Assembly: GCA_000432435.1 (NCBI GenBank)
Contig: HF993133.1
Coordinates: 175,899-239,898 of the forward strand
Origin: Eubacterium sp. CAG:180
GTDB lineage: Bacteria > Bacillota > Clostridia > Oscillospirales > Acutalibacteraceae
Length of the DNA: 64,000 bases
Direction of reading: 5' to 3'
Shown here piece by piece: positions 30,550 through 39,722 of this stretch; the first letter of the stretch is position 1, and each line of letters starts with the position of its first letter. Position numbers and translations under genes: made by a program. The notes below the pieces were generated by a model. The model searched no databases. It was not told the DNA's origin and was given only the letters and a program-made list of their open reading frames with translations.

Positions 30550-31652
30550 TCTGTTTTAAGCCTTACCGGTAAAATTAAGAAGAGGAAGCTGTCGCCGTCC
30601 GTCGGAACTATAATTATGGGATGAACGGGGCTTGAAAGCTTTATTATTACTTCATCGGTATCACAAACTCTGAGCGCGTCAAGTAAAAATTTGTTATTAA
30701 AGCCCATCTCAAGCTTTTCGCCGGTCATTTCGGCGGGAACTCTGTCGTTTGCCGAGCCGAGAACGGTAACACTCGAAATTTTAATCATATCCTTGTCAAA
30801 AATGCATCTGATTGGGCTTTTTGCTCTGTCGGTTATAATGAGAGACGTTCTCTCGATACTGTTTATAAGATTTCTGACGCTTACCTTTACCGTTCCCGTG
30901 GAATTTCCGGAAATAGCAGCCTTGTAGTTTAAAAATTCTCCGTCCAAAAGACGTGAAACAATATCATAATCGCCTATTTTAAATGTTATGTGCCTTTTGC
31001 CTATGCTCATTGATATTTTTCCGTCCTCGCCCGCGGAGAGCTTTAAAACCTCGTTAAGCGTTTTTTTCGGAACAACAAATATCTTTTCTTCGCCGGAATA
31101 GTCTATTTTTTCGTTTCTTATCGCAAGACGGAAGCCGTCAACCGCAACAAGTCTTATATTGTTTTCGCTTATCTCGAATCTGACGCCCGTATGTACTATT
31201 TTTGCGTCGTTTTCGGCTGTCGCAAAAATTGTTTTTCTTATCATATCCTTTAATATCTCGCTGTCGATAACAACGGGGAAGCCTCCGTTGACCGAGGGCA
31301 GCTCAGGATATTCGGCTGAGCTTGTTCCCACAAGAGTAAATTCGGCCTCACCGCTCTTTATTTTACATGAAAGTCTCTCGTCGGCTTCAAAAGAAACTCT
31401 GTCCTCGGGAAGATTTCTCAAAATGTCGCAGAGAATTTTTGCATTTAATATAATGCTGCCGTTTTCCTTTACATCGGCGTCGGCCGACGTTATCATTCCT
31501 ACCTCAAGGTCATATCCAGTGAGAGTAACCGTGTTTCCTTCGGCTTTTATCATAATTCCCTCAAGAGACGGTATTGATGTTTTTTGAGAAACTGCTCTCT
31601 GAACATTTGAACATATATCGGAGAGGATATGTGTGTTGCATTCAAATTTCAT
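30546..31652 (-). CDS. dnaN: DNA polymerase III beta subunit (sliding clamp)
   Basis: A 368-residue clamp of normal length with the three-domain pattern: MKFECNTHILSDICSNVQRAVS at the start, HTGVRFEISENNIRLVAVDGFRLA in domain 2 and a C-terminus ending SFLFLILPVRL. It holds polymerase and other partners on DNA. The open frame continues 28 codons upstream, but the ATG at 31652 has AAAGGA upstream and the standard N-terminus. A 205-base origin-like spacer separates it from dnaA. Confidence 0.97.
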   Translation of the reverse strand: MKFECNTHILSDICSNVQRAVSQKTSIPSLEGIMIKAEGNTVTLTGYDLEVGMITSADADVKENGSIILNAKILCDILRNLPEDRVSFEADERLSCKIKSGEAEFTLVGTSSAEYPELPSVNGGFPVVIDSEILKDMIRKTIFATAENDAKIVHTGVRFEISENNIRLVAVDGFRLAIRNEKIDYSGEEKIFVVPKKTLNEVLKLSAGEDGKISMSIGKRHITFKIGDYDIVSRLLDGEFLNYKAAISGNSTGTVKVSVRNLINSIERTSLIITDRAKSPIRCIFDKDMIKISSVTVLGSANDRVPAEMTGEKLEMGFNNKFLLDALRVCDTDEVIIKLSSPVHPIIIVPTDGDSFLFLILPVRLKTE

Positions 31653-31857
31653 AAAGGATTTCCTTTCAAAATAAAATAAATAAAATATATAAATAGTATC
31701 ATTATTAGTGCGCGACGAAATGTTTAAAACTCTCAAAGCTGTTTATACACAAGAAAAAATCACGTTTTTTCGGTTGTTATTTTCGTGTTGAAAAAATGTT
31801 CAATCAACAGACAAAAATTAACTGTTCAAAACCCGTATGTTTAAAATCAAAACTTGT
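31653..31857. other. dnaA-dnaN spacer, candidate replication origin
   Basis: The 205-base AT-rich gap holds one TTATACACA (31743-31751), which fits the TTATNCACA DnaA-box pattern, and a run of related ten-base words on the same strand: TGTTTAAAAC (31721), TGTTGAAAAA (31786), TGTTCAATCA (31797), TGTTCAAAAC (31823), TGTTTAAAAT (31838) and TGTTTAAAAC (31855, running into the dnaA 3' end). The origin of many Firmicutes lies here or just upstream of dnaA. That these words bind DnaA is inference. Confidence 0.6.
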
Positions 31858-33183
31858 TTAAAACTCCTGCATATTTTTAATGATATCTTCAACCGTTTTT
31901 TTAAACACAGGATTTTCGTTCATTCTGTCTTCGATAACCTCAATTGAGTGGTTTACGGTTGAGTGCGTTTTGCCGTTAAATACGTTTCCTATATCCACAA
32001 GCTTCATTCCGGTAATTTCGCGGATTATGTACATTGAAACCTGCCTTGCGTCTTTGATATTTTTATCGCGCTTGTCGGACATTATGTTTTCGGGCGATAT
32101 TCCGAAAGTGTTTCCGACATTGTTTATGATATTGTTTATGGTGACGGAAATGGGCTGATTGAAGTTAAGCACCTCTTTTATGGCGTCACGGGCTATATCT
32201 ATGGAGGGTTCTTTTCCGGCAAGCCTTGTTAGAGCGTTGATTTTATTTACCGCACCCTCAAGCTGACGAACATTGTATTTTACCTGCTCGGCTATAAATT
32301 CCACTATGTTATTCGGAAGCTCAAGACCGCGGCTGTCTGCCTTGCTTTTTACGATAGCCATTCTCGTTTCGAGATCCGGCGGAGTTATATCCGCCATCAT
32401 ACCCCAGTTAAAACGCGTTTTGAGTCTGTCTTGAAGAGTGGGTATTTCGTCCGGCGGATTATCGGACGTCAAAACAATTTGCTTATTTACCTCGGTAAGA
32501 GCATTAAAGGTATGGAAAAATTCCTCCTCGGTACTCTTTTTATTTGCTATGAACTGAATATCGTCTATTAAAAGGGCATCGACATTTCTGTATTTGTCGT
32601 GAAATTCGCCCATATTCTTTTTTCCGAGATAATAAATCAGGTCGTTTGTAAAATTTTCACTCGTTGTATATAAAACGTTTGCCGACGGATTTTTTTCGAG
32701 CATACGGTTTTTAATTGCCTTTAAAAGATGGGTTTTGCCGAGTCCGCTCTTGCCGTAAATAAAAAGGGGATTGTATTCCTCGCCCGGATGCTCTGCGGCA
32801 TTTAAGGCGGTTGCATATGCAAATTTGTTTGTTGAGCCGACTATGAAATTTTCAAACGTGCTTGTGCTGTCACGCGAGGACAGGTGATTTTTTTCTTCAC
32901 TCTGCTCCTTTTCGTCATCGGTTTCCTGCGGCTTAAAAAGGTAAATAACCTCTATGTCGTCAAAACCCATAACAGCCGTCAAAGCTTCTTTTATAACGCC
33001 GTCGTATCTCGTTGTGATTATCTGTATTTTATATGATGTGGGGCAGGTAAATTTTGCTGTCTGCCCGTCAAAGCTCTCCGGAACAAGCGGAGATATCCAC
33101 AAATTAAAGGCAACGTCGCTGACATTAAGTGCTTCTTTCATATAATCGCACGCTGCGGACCATATCTCGGAAAACGAGTCCAT
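31858..33183 (-). CDS. dnaA: Chromosomal replication initiator DnaA
   Basis: A 441-residue initiator: domain I (residues 1-75), a short charged linker, AAA+ domain with GKSGLGKTH (144-152) and LLIDDIQF (204-211), and a C-terminal DNA-binding domain. In the last domain Arg380 (KDARQVSMY) matches the minor-groove Arg, but the major-groove loop reads FNGKTHSTV (402-410) where most bacteria have GGRDHTTV, so Lys405-Thr406 replace Arg-Asp. This may change box preference. The ATG at 33183 has GGAG nine bases upstream; a TTG at 33204 is the rejected longer start. Confidence 0.97.
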   Translation of the reverse strand: MDSFSEIWSAACDYMKEALNVSDVAFNLWISPLVPESFDGQTAKFTCPTSYKIQIITTRYDGVIKEALTAVMGFDDIEVIYLFKPQETDDEKEQSEEKNHLSSRDSTSTFENFIVGSTNKFAYATALNAAEHPGEEYNPLFIYGKSGLGKTHLLKAIKNRMLEKNPSANVLYTTSENFTNDLIYYLGKKNMGEFHDKYRNVDALLIDDIQFIANKKSTEEEFFHTFNALTEVNKQIVLTSDNPPDEIPTLQDRLKTRFNWGMMADITPPDLETRMAIVKSKADSRGLELPNNIVEFIAEQVKYNVRQLEGAVNKINALTRLAGKEPSIDIARDAIKEVLNFNQPISVTINNIINNVGNTFGISPENIMSDKRDKNIKDARQVSMYIIREITGMKLVDIGNVFNGKTHSTVNHSIEVIEDRMNENPVFKKTVEDIIKNMQEF

Positions 33184-33452
33184 ATTTTCACACTCCGAAA
33201 ACAAAATAAAAAAATATCAAATTTACCGTTACAGCGGTACAATCGGATTATTTTAACATTTTAGGTGCTTTTAAAGTATTAACACATAAAAACCGCAAAA
33301 TTAAATTACGGTGCTTACAGGCAATAATTTGCACAATATGTATATTAGCACATTTTTAATATTTTTTCAATATTTTCTTAAAATAAATGGAGTAATTATA
33401 AATGTATATATATATATAGGGCTTTTGAAGAAGCGTAAATATTAAAAAAAAG
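33184..33452. other. AT-rich region between dnaA and rpmH
   Basis: With the rpmH promoter and leader, about 340 bases lie between the divergent dnaA and rpmH genes. The sequence is very AT-rich, with ATGTATATATATATATAGG-like tracts near 33402-33420 and several A or T runs, so it could be the unwinding side of the origin and holds the dnaA promoter. I see no convincing consensus DnaA box here and no gene. Confidence 0.5.
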
Positions 33453-33482
33453 TTGACAACAAGCCGGATTTTAGTATATAAT
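33453..33482 (+). promoter_or_regulatory. Promoter for rpmH-rnpA operon
   Basis: Consensus TTGACA (33453-33458), an 18-base spacer and TATAAT (33477-33482), about 35 bases before the rpmH ribosome binding site AAAGGAG. Confidence 0.85.
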
Positions 33483-33524
33483 AACTTCTCGCAGATTATT
33501 TCAGAGTAAAGGAGCGAAAAAATA

Positions 33525-33659
33525 ATGCTTAGAACTTATCAGCCTAAGAAACGCCATCGCAAGATGGAACACGGTTTCAGAAAAAGAATGGCCACCAAAA
33601 ACGGCAGAAAAGTGCTTGCAAGACGCCGCGCTAAGGGCAGAAAGCAGTTATCTTATTAA
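33525..33659 (+). CDS. rpmH: 50S ribosomal protein L34
   Basis: A 44-residue very basic protein, [13 protein letters not shown] then HGFRKRM and [12 protein letters not shown], the complete L34 sequence pattern at normal length. AAAGGAG lies ten bases before the ATG. It is the first gene of the rightward origin-side operon and 13 bases before rnpA. Confidence 0.98.
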   Translation: MLRTYQPKKRHRKMEHGFRKRMATKNGRKVLARRRAKGRKQLSY

Positions 33660-33671
33660 AAGGTAAGCATT

Positions 33672-34010
33672 TTGAAAAATACGGTAACACTAAATCGTAA
33701 CTGTGATTTCCTCCGCCTCTACGGCAGAGGAAAGGTTTATACGGATCCTGCACTGGTTATTTATTTATTAAAAAACCGTGCGGGAATTTGTCGTATAGGT
33801 ATAACCGTAAGCAAAAAGACCGGCAACGCCGTACAGAGAAATCGCTCAAAGAGGATAATCAGAGCGGCGTATTCGGCTGTTGAAGAAAGTATTTGCGGAA
33901 ATTGGGATTTTGTTTTTGTTGCGCGAGGCAAAACAAAATACCTGAAAAGTACCGATATTCAAAAAGTCTTGACAGAACAACTCCTAAAAGCGGGAGCCAT
34001 AAAGAAATGA
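33672..34010 (+). CDS. rnpA: Ribonuclease P protein component
   Basis: A 112-residue basic protein that helps the RNase P RNA mature tRNA 5' ends. [22 protein letters not shown] contains the conserved RNR motif with NAVxRNRxKR. It starts at TTG (33672) with AAAGGTAAG upstream; no ATG or GTG fits the normal N-terminus. Its last four bases overlap yidD (ATGA). Confidence 0.95.
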   Translation: MKNTVTLNRNCDFLRLYGRGKVYTDPALVIYLLKNRAGICRIGITVSKKTGNAVQRNRSKRIIRAAYSAVEESICGNWDFVFVARGKTKYLKSTDIQKVLTEQLLKAGAIKK

Positions 34011-34240
34011 AAGAGCTTGCAATTAAAATGATAAGATTTTATCAGCGTAAGATCTCCCCGCTTTTTCCGCCGAGATGCAGATATTACCCGACCTGTTCGC
34101 AATATGCCGTTACGGCTATTGAGAGATTCGGTATCATTCGCGGCGGTTTACTCGCAGTATGGCGTCTTTTAAGGTGCAATCCTCTGTTTCCGGGAGGACT
34201 TGACCCTGTTCCCGAAAAACGAAATAAGAAAAAGGGCTAA
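34007..34240 (+). CDS. yidD: Membrane protein insertion efficiency factor YidD
   Basis: A 77-residue protein with the DUF37 pattern: [25 protein letters not shown] and [15 protein letters not shown]. It is amphipathic, peripheral to the inner face of the membrane and thought to help YidC insertion. It overlaps rnpA by four bases and precedes yidC, the usual order. Confidence 0.97.
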   Translation: MKELAIKMIRFYQRKISPLFPPRCRYYPTCSQYAVTAIERFGIIRGGLLAVWRLLRCNPLFPGGLDPVPEKRNKKKG

Positions 34241-34276
34241 GTTTGATTAAGCTTTTACTCCCTTCGGAGGAATTTA

Positions 34277-35227
34277 ATGAACACAAGTAAAATATATGAA
34301 ATTCTCGGAATTCCTTTCGGCTTTGTGATTTCCCTGTTCTATGCCATGACGGACAACTATCTTCTCTCGATAGTTTGCCTTATGATCATAGTAAAGCTGT
34401 GCCTTCTTCCCTCTTCCGTAAAGCAGCAAAAGGCTCAGGCTAAGCAGGCAAGGCTTCAGCCGAAGCTCAGACGTATTCAGAAAAAATACGAGGGCAATCA
34501 GCAGAAAATTCAGGAGGAAACACAAAACCTGTACAGCCGCGAGGGCTTTAGCGCCATGGGCGGCGGCTGTATGCCGATGATTATACAGCTTATAGTTATG
34601 ACCGGTCTTTTCCAGGTCAACTATCACCCCTTCTCAATGGTTCTGAATATCAGAGGCGATGTGCTCTCTTCAATTAAGGAAGCCGTTATGCCCTTGCTCA
34701 CCGAGACGGAGGCAAAGGGTGCTTCGTTCAGAATAGAGCTTTATGCTCTTCAGCATTGGAGCGACATTCGTAATTCCGTTGCGGGTCTTACTCCCGAGAT
34801 GATATCAAAGGTTGATTTATTCTTACAGAGATTTACCGTTTTCGGACTTGACCTTTCGCACACTCCGAATTTCAGGGTATTTGACGTTTATTGGGCAATA
34901 CCGATTATAACCGGCGTTTTGTCGCTTGCCATGAGCGTTTATTCCCTTCTTCGTCAGAAAAAATTAAACCCGGAAATGTCAAAAAATCCGACAATGGGCT
35001 GCATGATGCTTTTCACACCTGCCATGCAGATTTACTTTGCATTCCTCTTCCCGACTGTTGTCGGCATATATGTAATTATGTCTACCGTTGTTTCCTTTGC
35101 GCAGATGGTGGTTCTCAATATAACCCACAGTCCGCAGAAGGTTCTCGCAAAGCTGATGGTTGAGGAAACCGTTGAGCGACGCTCAAAAGAGGCTAATATC
35201 AAAAAAATAGCCGAGATGAAATCTTAA
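34277..35227 (+). CDS. yidC: YidC/Oxa1 membrane protein insertase
   Basis: A 316-residue insertase with hydrophobic segments at about 10-22, 29-47, 93-113, 212-235 and 243-285. The YidC core is seen in KQQKAQAKQARLQPKLRRIQKKY (cytoplasmic coiled segment) and GGGCMPMIIQLIVMTGLF. It has no lipobox at its N-terminus, unlike Bacillus SpoIIIJ. A strong GGAGG precedes the ATG. It is followed by jag, its usual partner. Confidence 0.95.
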   Translation: MNTSKIYEILGIPFGFVISLFYAMTDNYLLSIVCLMIIVKLCLLPSSVKQQKAQAKQARLQPKLRRIQKKYEGNQQKIQEETQNLYSREGFSAMGGGCMPMIIQLIVMTGLFQVNYHPFSMVLNIRGDVLSSIKEAVMPLLTETEAKGASFRIELYALQHWSDIRNSVAGLTPEMISKVDLFLQRFTVFGLDLSHTPNFRVFDVYWAIPIITGVLSLAMSVYSLLRQKKLNPEMSKNPTMGCMMLFTPAMQIYFAFLFPTVVGIYVIMSTVVSFAQMVVLNITHSPQKVLAKLMVEETVERRSKEANIKKIAEMKS

Positions 35228-35246
35228 AAAAGAATGGTGTATATAA

Positions 35247-36224
35247 ATGATTAAAGAATCGGTAAAATCCGCGTCCACCATAGAGGACGCTAAGGCCGCC
35301 GCCCTTTTGGAGCTCGGTCTTACAGAGGACGACGTATATAATATAGAAGTTTTACAGATGCCGCAGAAAAAGACCTTCGGTATTTTCGGCGGAAAGCCTG
35401 CCGAGGTAAAGGTTTGGGTTGACGTTCCCGAGAAAAAGGAAAAACCCGTTTCCGAAAAGAATACGTACAAAAAACCCGCTTCGGCTCCCAAAAAGGTCGA
35501 AGACAGAAAAAAGGAAGCCAAAAAGGAAAACACCCGTAAGGTCGAAAAAGAAGAAAAGACCGAAGAGGAGAAAAAAGCTTCTTTGAAGGAGACAAACGAG
35601 TACGAAAAAACCGCTTCTTATATAGCGGAAATCGTCAAGGGTCTCGGACTTCCCGAATGCAGCGTTAAAACCTTTGCAGACGACGAGGAAATTGTTTTTG
35701 AGCTTGACTGCGGCGATGATTACGGCATAGTAATAGGCAGACGCGGCGAGACTCTCGACGCTATACAGTACCTTGCAAGAATGGTTGCAAACCGCGGTGT
35801 TTCGGGCTATAAGCGCGTTTCCATAAACATCGGCAATTACCGTGAAAAGCGCAAGGGTGCTCTTGTTTCTCTTGCCAAAAAGGACGCTGCAAGAGCCGTT
35901 CGTACAGGCAGAAATATAACCCTTGAGCCGATGAACCCCTATGAGCGCAGAATTATTCATACTGCCGTTCAGGAGGTTGAGGGTGCAACCTCGTTCTCGG
36001 TAGGGCAGGACCTTGACCGCAGAGTTGTAATTGCTCCCGAAAACGGCGGCAAGGGCAGCTACGGCGACAGAAATTATCGCAGAGGCCGCGGCGGAAGAAA
36101 TGACCGCAGACCCAAGCGCGAGCCCTATGTTCCGCAGGTTGCTCCGGACCGCGAACAGAAGAACGACGCTGCAGGCGTTTCGGTTTACGGAAAAATCGAA
36201 ATTAAGAAAAATACAGAGGAATAA
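35247..36224 (+). CDS. jag: Jag/KhpB RNA-binding protein (KH-R3H)
   Basis: A 325-residue protein with an N-terminal Jag_N domain (about 1-52), a Lys/Glu-rich linker (55-118), a KH domain with IGRRGETLDAIQYL (about 160-173), an R3H segment (MNPYERRIIHTAVQ) and an Arg/Gly-rich tail (RNYRRGRGGRNDRR) that would also bind RNA. KhpB with KhpA is a broad RNA chaperone affecting cell elongation and sporulation. The tail is longer than in Bacillus Jag. The start ATG at 35247 has only a weak site upstream. Confidence 0.94.
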   Translation: MIKESVKSASTIEDAKAAALLELGLTEDDVYNIEVLQMPQKKTFGIFGGKPAEVKVWVDVPEKKEKPVSEKNTYKKPASAPKKVEDRKKEAKKENTRKVEKEEKTEEEKKASLKETNEYEKTASYIAEIVKGLGLPECSVKTFADDEEIVFELDCGDDYGIVIGRRGETLDAIQYLARMVANRGVSGYKRVSINIGNYREKRKGALVSLAKKDAARAVRTGRNITLEPMNPYERRIIHTAVQEVEGATSFSVGQDLDRRVVIAPENGGKGSYGDRNYRRGRGGRNDRRPKREPYVPQVAPDREQKNDAAGVSVYGKIEIKKNTEE

Positions 36225-36318
36225 TTCTGAGTTTTCTTCATTATCGAAAGAGTTTTAGACATTTGAACCGCATTTTTGTCGAAAACTTCGTTAACGAAAC
36301 AAATAATCAGATTTTAAG

Positions 36319-36363
36319 AGCACCGGATATGCGGACAGCATGTTTCGGTGCTTTTGCTTTTTA
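36319..36363 (+). terminator. Terminator after jag
   Basis: AGCACCG (36319-36325) pairs with CGGTGCT (36346-36352) with an inner ATGC/GCAT stem, then TTTTGCTTTTT. It lies in the 252-base jag-mnmE gap and suggests that mnmE has its own promoter, which I could not place with confidence. Confidence 0.7.
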
Positions 36364-36476
36364 AAATATCAAAGCCGAGCTCTGAGAATTTATTGATTTT
36401 AAAGGCGGCGCGGCGGGCAGGATTTTTTGCCGGTTCGCAGAAAATACAAAGCCAAACAGATAAAAGTGGTGATTTT

Positions 36477-37838
36477 ATGAGTACAATCGCGGCTATTTCA
36501 ACAGGTCTTGCCGCAGGAGGCATAGGAATAGTCAGAATTTCGGGCGAAAACGCCCTGAATGTAGCCGATAGCATCTTCAAAACCGTACAAGGTATCGAAT
36601 TAAAAAAACTGAGCGGCTACAAAGCGGCGTTCGGAAGGGTATTTTTTGACGGAAAACCCATTGACGAGGCCGTTGCGCTCGTATTCAGAGCACCGAAAAG
36701 CTATACGGGCGAGGACGTTGTGGAGATTTCCTGCCACGGCGGCCTTTACATAACAAAGCAGGTTTTAAGAGCGGCACTCAAAAACGGCGCGGTTCCTGCG
36801 GAGCCGGGAGAATTTACAAAGCGTGCGTTCTTAAACGGAAAGACCGACCTCACAAAAGCAGAGGCCGTTATGGGTATTATTTCGGCTCACGGCAAGGAGG
36901 CGGGCGAAGCCGCTTTTTCGGCACTTGAGGGTGCCCTTTACAAAGAAATACACAAGATTACCGATGTCCTTTTAAAGATAAATGCGGCTCTTGCGGCGTG
37001 GGTGGATTACCCCGACGACGAAATCGAGGACCTCACAGACGAGAGCATTTTAGATGCAGTTACCTCGTCAAAAGCAGCTCTTAAAGAACTTTTAAACCGT
37101 TTTGACGCAGGTCAGGCGATAACCGAGGGAACCGAAACGGCGATAGTCGGCAGACCGAACGTCGGCAAATCAACTCTTATGAATATGCTTACGGGAACCG
37201 AAAAATCCATAGTAACGTCGGTTGCCGGCACAACGCGCGACATAGTTGAGGAAACCGTTACGATAGGCAATGTCACGCTTCGTCTCGCGGATACGGCAGG
37301 TCTACGCGAAACAGATGACACCGTTGAGAGCATAGGCGTTGAGCGAGCCAAAAGAAAAATCGCCGCTGCAAAGCTTATCATTGCCGTGTTTGACTCGTCC
37401 TGTGCGCTCTCCGACGAAGATAGGGAAATTTTCGATTTGTGCTCCGGCAAAAGCTGTCTCGCCGTTATAAACAAGACGGATTTGGAGCCGAAAATCGACG
37501 AAGATGAAATAAAACGCAACTTCGAAAATGTAGTTTATATATCCGCAAAGGATAATTCGGGACTCGATTTACTTCGTGAAACAATCGAAAAAATACTCGG
37601 AACGGCAAATTTCGACACGACCGCGGCTCTTTTGATGAACGAAAGACAGCTGTCCTGCTGCGAAAAGGCTTATTCGGCACTCTGTGAGGCGGAAAATGCC
37701 GAGAAAACAGGCGTCACAAGAGACGCAATTCAAGTCTGCATAGACTCCGCAATAGAAAATCTTATGGTTTTGACAGGCGAAAAAGCCACCGAAAGCGTGG
37801 TAAACGAGATTTTTTCGCAATTCTGTGTAGGCAAGTGA
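36477..37838 (+). CDS. mnmE: tRNA uridine-5-carboxymethylaminomethyl GTPase MnmE
   Basis: A 453-residue protein: N-terminal folate-binding domain, helical domain, inserted GTPase with GRPNVGKST (225-233), DTAGLRETDD and NKTD, and the C-terminal FCVGK whose Cys is conserved. With MnmG it makes the cmnm5 group on U34 of certain tRNAs. The frame is open 43 codons upstream through the terminator, but the ATG at 36477 gives the family length and has GTGGTGATTTT upstream. mnmG follows after 12 bases. Confidence 0.97.
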   Translation: MSTIAAISTGLAAGGIGIVRISGENALNVADSIFKTVQGIELKKLSGYKAAFGRVFFDGKPIDEAVALVFRAPKSYTGEDVVEISCHGGLYITKQVLRAALKNGAVPAEPGEFTKRAFLNGKTDLTKAEAVMGIISAHGKEAGEAAFSALEGALYKEIHKITDVLLKINAALAAWVDYPDDEIEDLTDESILDAVTSSKAALKELLNRFDAGQAITEGTETAIVGRPNVGKSTLMNMLTGTEKSIVTSVAGTTRDIVEETVTIGNVTLRLADTAGLRETDDTVESIGVERAKRKIAAAKLIIAVFDSSCALSDEDREIFDLCSGKSCLAVINKTDLEPKIDEDEIKRNFENVVYISAKDNSGLDLLRETIEKILGTANFDTTAALLMNERQLSCCEKAYSALCEAENAEKTGVTRDAIQVCIDSAIENLMVLTGEKATESVVNEIFSQFCVGK

Positions 37839-37850
37839 CGGAGATAAATT

Positions 37851-39722
37851 ATGGAATATTTTGCAAAAGAATATGATGTTGCCGTTATAGGCGCCGGTCA
37901 CGCCGGTATCGAGGCAGGTCTTGCCTCGGCTCGGCTCGGCTCAAAAACAATAGTTTTTACCATTAACCTTGATTGGATAGGCAATATGCCGTGCAATCCG
38001 TCGATAGGCGGCACTTCAAAGGGCCATCTTGTAAGAGAAATAGATGCTCTCGGCGGCGAAATGGGAAAAGCTGCCGACAAAAACGAGATACAGTCGCGTA
38101 TGCTCAACCGCGGAAAAGGACCGGCTGTTCATTCGCTGCGCGCGCAGATTGACCGCAGGGAGTATTCAAAATATATGAAGCACGTATTGGAGCTTCAGGA
38201 AAACCTTGACGTTAAGCAGGCGGAAATAGTTGATTTGTCACGCGGCAAGGACGGCCTTTGGAGATTAAAGACGCGACTTGAGGCAATTTACAGTGCAAAG
38301 TGTGTTGTTCTTGCGACAGGAACATTTTTGGGCGGCAGAGTTTACATAGGCGACGTCTCCTACGAGAGCGGCCCCGACGGAATGTTCCCGGCAAATGAGC
38401 TTTCAAAGGCACTTTATAATATGAAAATTCCGCTCAGACGGTTTAAAACGGGCACTCCGTCGCGTGTAAATCGACGCAGCGTGGATTTTTCGGTGCTTGA
38501 AAAGCAGGAGGGCGACGAAACAACAACTCCGTTTTCGTTTGACACCGACACTCCGCCCGTAAACAAGGCGGCTTGCTATATAGCGTATACAAATGACGAA
38601 ACAAAAAAGGTTATTCTCGATAACATACAGTATTCGCCGCTTTACAGCGGAAAAATTCACGGCGTGGGGCCGCGCTACTGCCCGAGTTTTGAAGACAAAA
38701 TTATGCACTTCCCCGATAAAAAACGCCATCAGCTTTTTGTTGAGCCGTGCGGACTCGACACGGAGGAATTATATTTGCAGGGAATGTCCTCGTCACTCCC
38801 CGAGGCGGTACAGCTGAAATTTTTGAGAACGATAAAGGGACTTGAGCACGTTGAGGTTATGAGAACAGCGTATGCTATTGAATATGACTGTGTGGATCCG
38901 CTCGCACTCAAGCCGTCGCTCGAATTTCTCGACCTCGACGGACTTTTCGGCGCAGGGCAGTTCAACGGCTCCTCCGGCTATGAGGAGGCCGCGGCGCAGG
39001 GTCTTATAGCCGGTATAAATGCCGCGCGAAAGGCTCAGGGTAAGGAACCCTTTATACTTGACCGCGCATCGTCGTATATAGGCACGCTGATAGATGACCT
39101 TGTGACAAAGGGCTGCTCCGACCCGTACAGAATGATGACCTCGCGTTCGGAATACAGACTTTTGCTGAGGCAGGATAACGCCGATATGCGCCTGACACCT
39201 CTCGGCTACGAAATCGGACTTGTCTCCGAAGAAAAATACCAACGGCTTCTTAAAAAGCAGGAGATGATAAGAGCGGAACGCAAAAGGATTGAAGATACTT
39301 CGATTCCTCTGACTGACGAGCTGCAGCAGCTGCTTGTTTCACGTGGAACATCTCCCTTGCCGCGCGGCGTTAAAGCGGTTGAGCTTTTAAAGCGTCCGCA
39401 GATAACATATGACGATTTGACCCCGTTCGACGTAAATCGACCCGATATTCCGCGTGAGATATTTGAACAGGTTGAAATTGAGCTTAAATATGAGGGCTAT
39501 ATTGTGCGGCAGACGGCACAGATAAACGAAATGCGCCGACTCGAGGTGAAAGCTATTCCGCCCGAAACCGATTATAATAAGATAGACGGACTGCGGCTTG
39601 AGGCGAGAGAAAAGCTCTCTAAAATACGGCCTATGAATGTGGGTCAAGCCTCAAGAATAAGCGGCGTCTCACCTGCCGACATATCGGTTTTGCTCATTTA
39701 CCTTGCCAAGGAGGGCAAATAA
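37851..39722 (+). CDS. mnmG: tRNA uridine-5-carboxymethylaminomethyl enzyme MnmG
   Basis: A 623-residue FAD protein, the MnmE partner. GAGHAGIEA (residues 15-23) binds FAD; MPCNPSIGGTSKGHLVREIDALGG and the Cys-containing GxGPRYCPSFEDKI are signatures. The normal order mnmE-mnmG-rsmG is kept and its stop shares a base with rsmG (TAATG). A parS-like site lies inside the coding sequence at 39335-39350. Confidence 0.98.
   Translation: MEYFAKEYDVAVIGAGHAGIEAGLASARLGSKTIVFTINLDWIGNMPCNPSIGGTSKGHLVREIDALGGEMGKAADKNEIQSRMLNRGKGPAVHSLRAQIDRREYSKYMKHVLELQENLDVKQAEIVDLSRGKDGLWRLKTRLEAIYSAKCVVLATGTFLGGRVYIGDVSYESGPDGMFPANELSKALYNMKIPLRRFKTGTPSRVNRRSVDFSVLEKQEGDETTTPFSFDTDTPPVNKAACYIAYTNDETKKVILDNIQYSPLYSGKIHGVGPRYCPSFEDKIMHFPDKKRHQLFVEPCGLDTEELYLQGMSSSLPEAVQLKFLRTIKGLEHVEVMRTAYAIEYDCVDPLALKPSLEFLDLDGLFGAGQFNGSSGYEEAAAQGLIAGINAARKAQGKEPFILDRASSYIGTLIDDLVTKGCSDPYRMMTSRSEYRLLLRQDNADMRLTPLGYEIGLVSEEKYQRLLKKQEMIRAERKRIEDTSIPLTDELQQLLVSRGTSPLPRGVKAVELLKRPQITYDDLTPFDVNRPDIPREIFEQVEIELKYEGYIVRQTAQINEMRRLEVKAIPPETDYNKIDGLRLEAREKLSKIRPMNVGQASRISGVSPADISVLLIYLAKEGK
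39335..39350. promoter_or_regulatory. parS-like site inside mnmG
   Basis: TGTTTCACGTGGAACA differs from the consensus TGTTTCACGTGAAACA at one base. It encodes Val-Ser-Arg-Gly-Thr of MnmG, so site and codons are used together. Confidence 0.8.
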
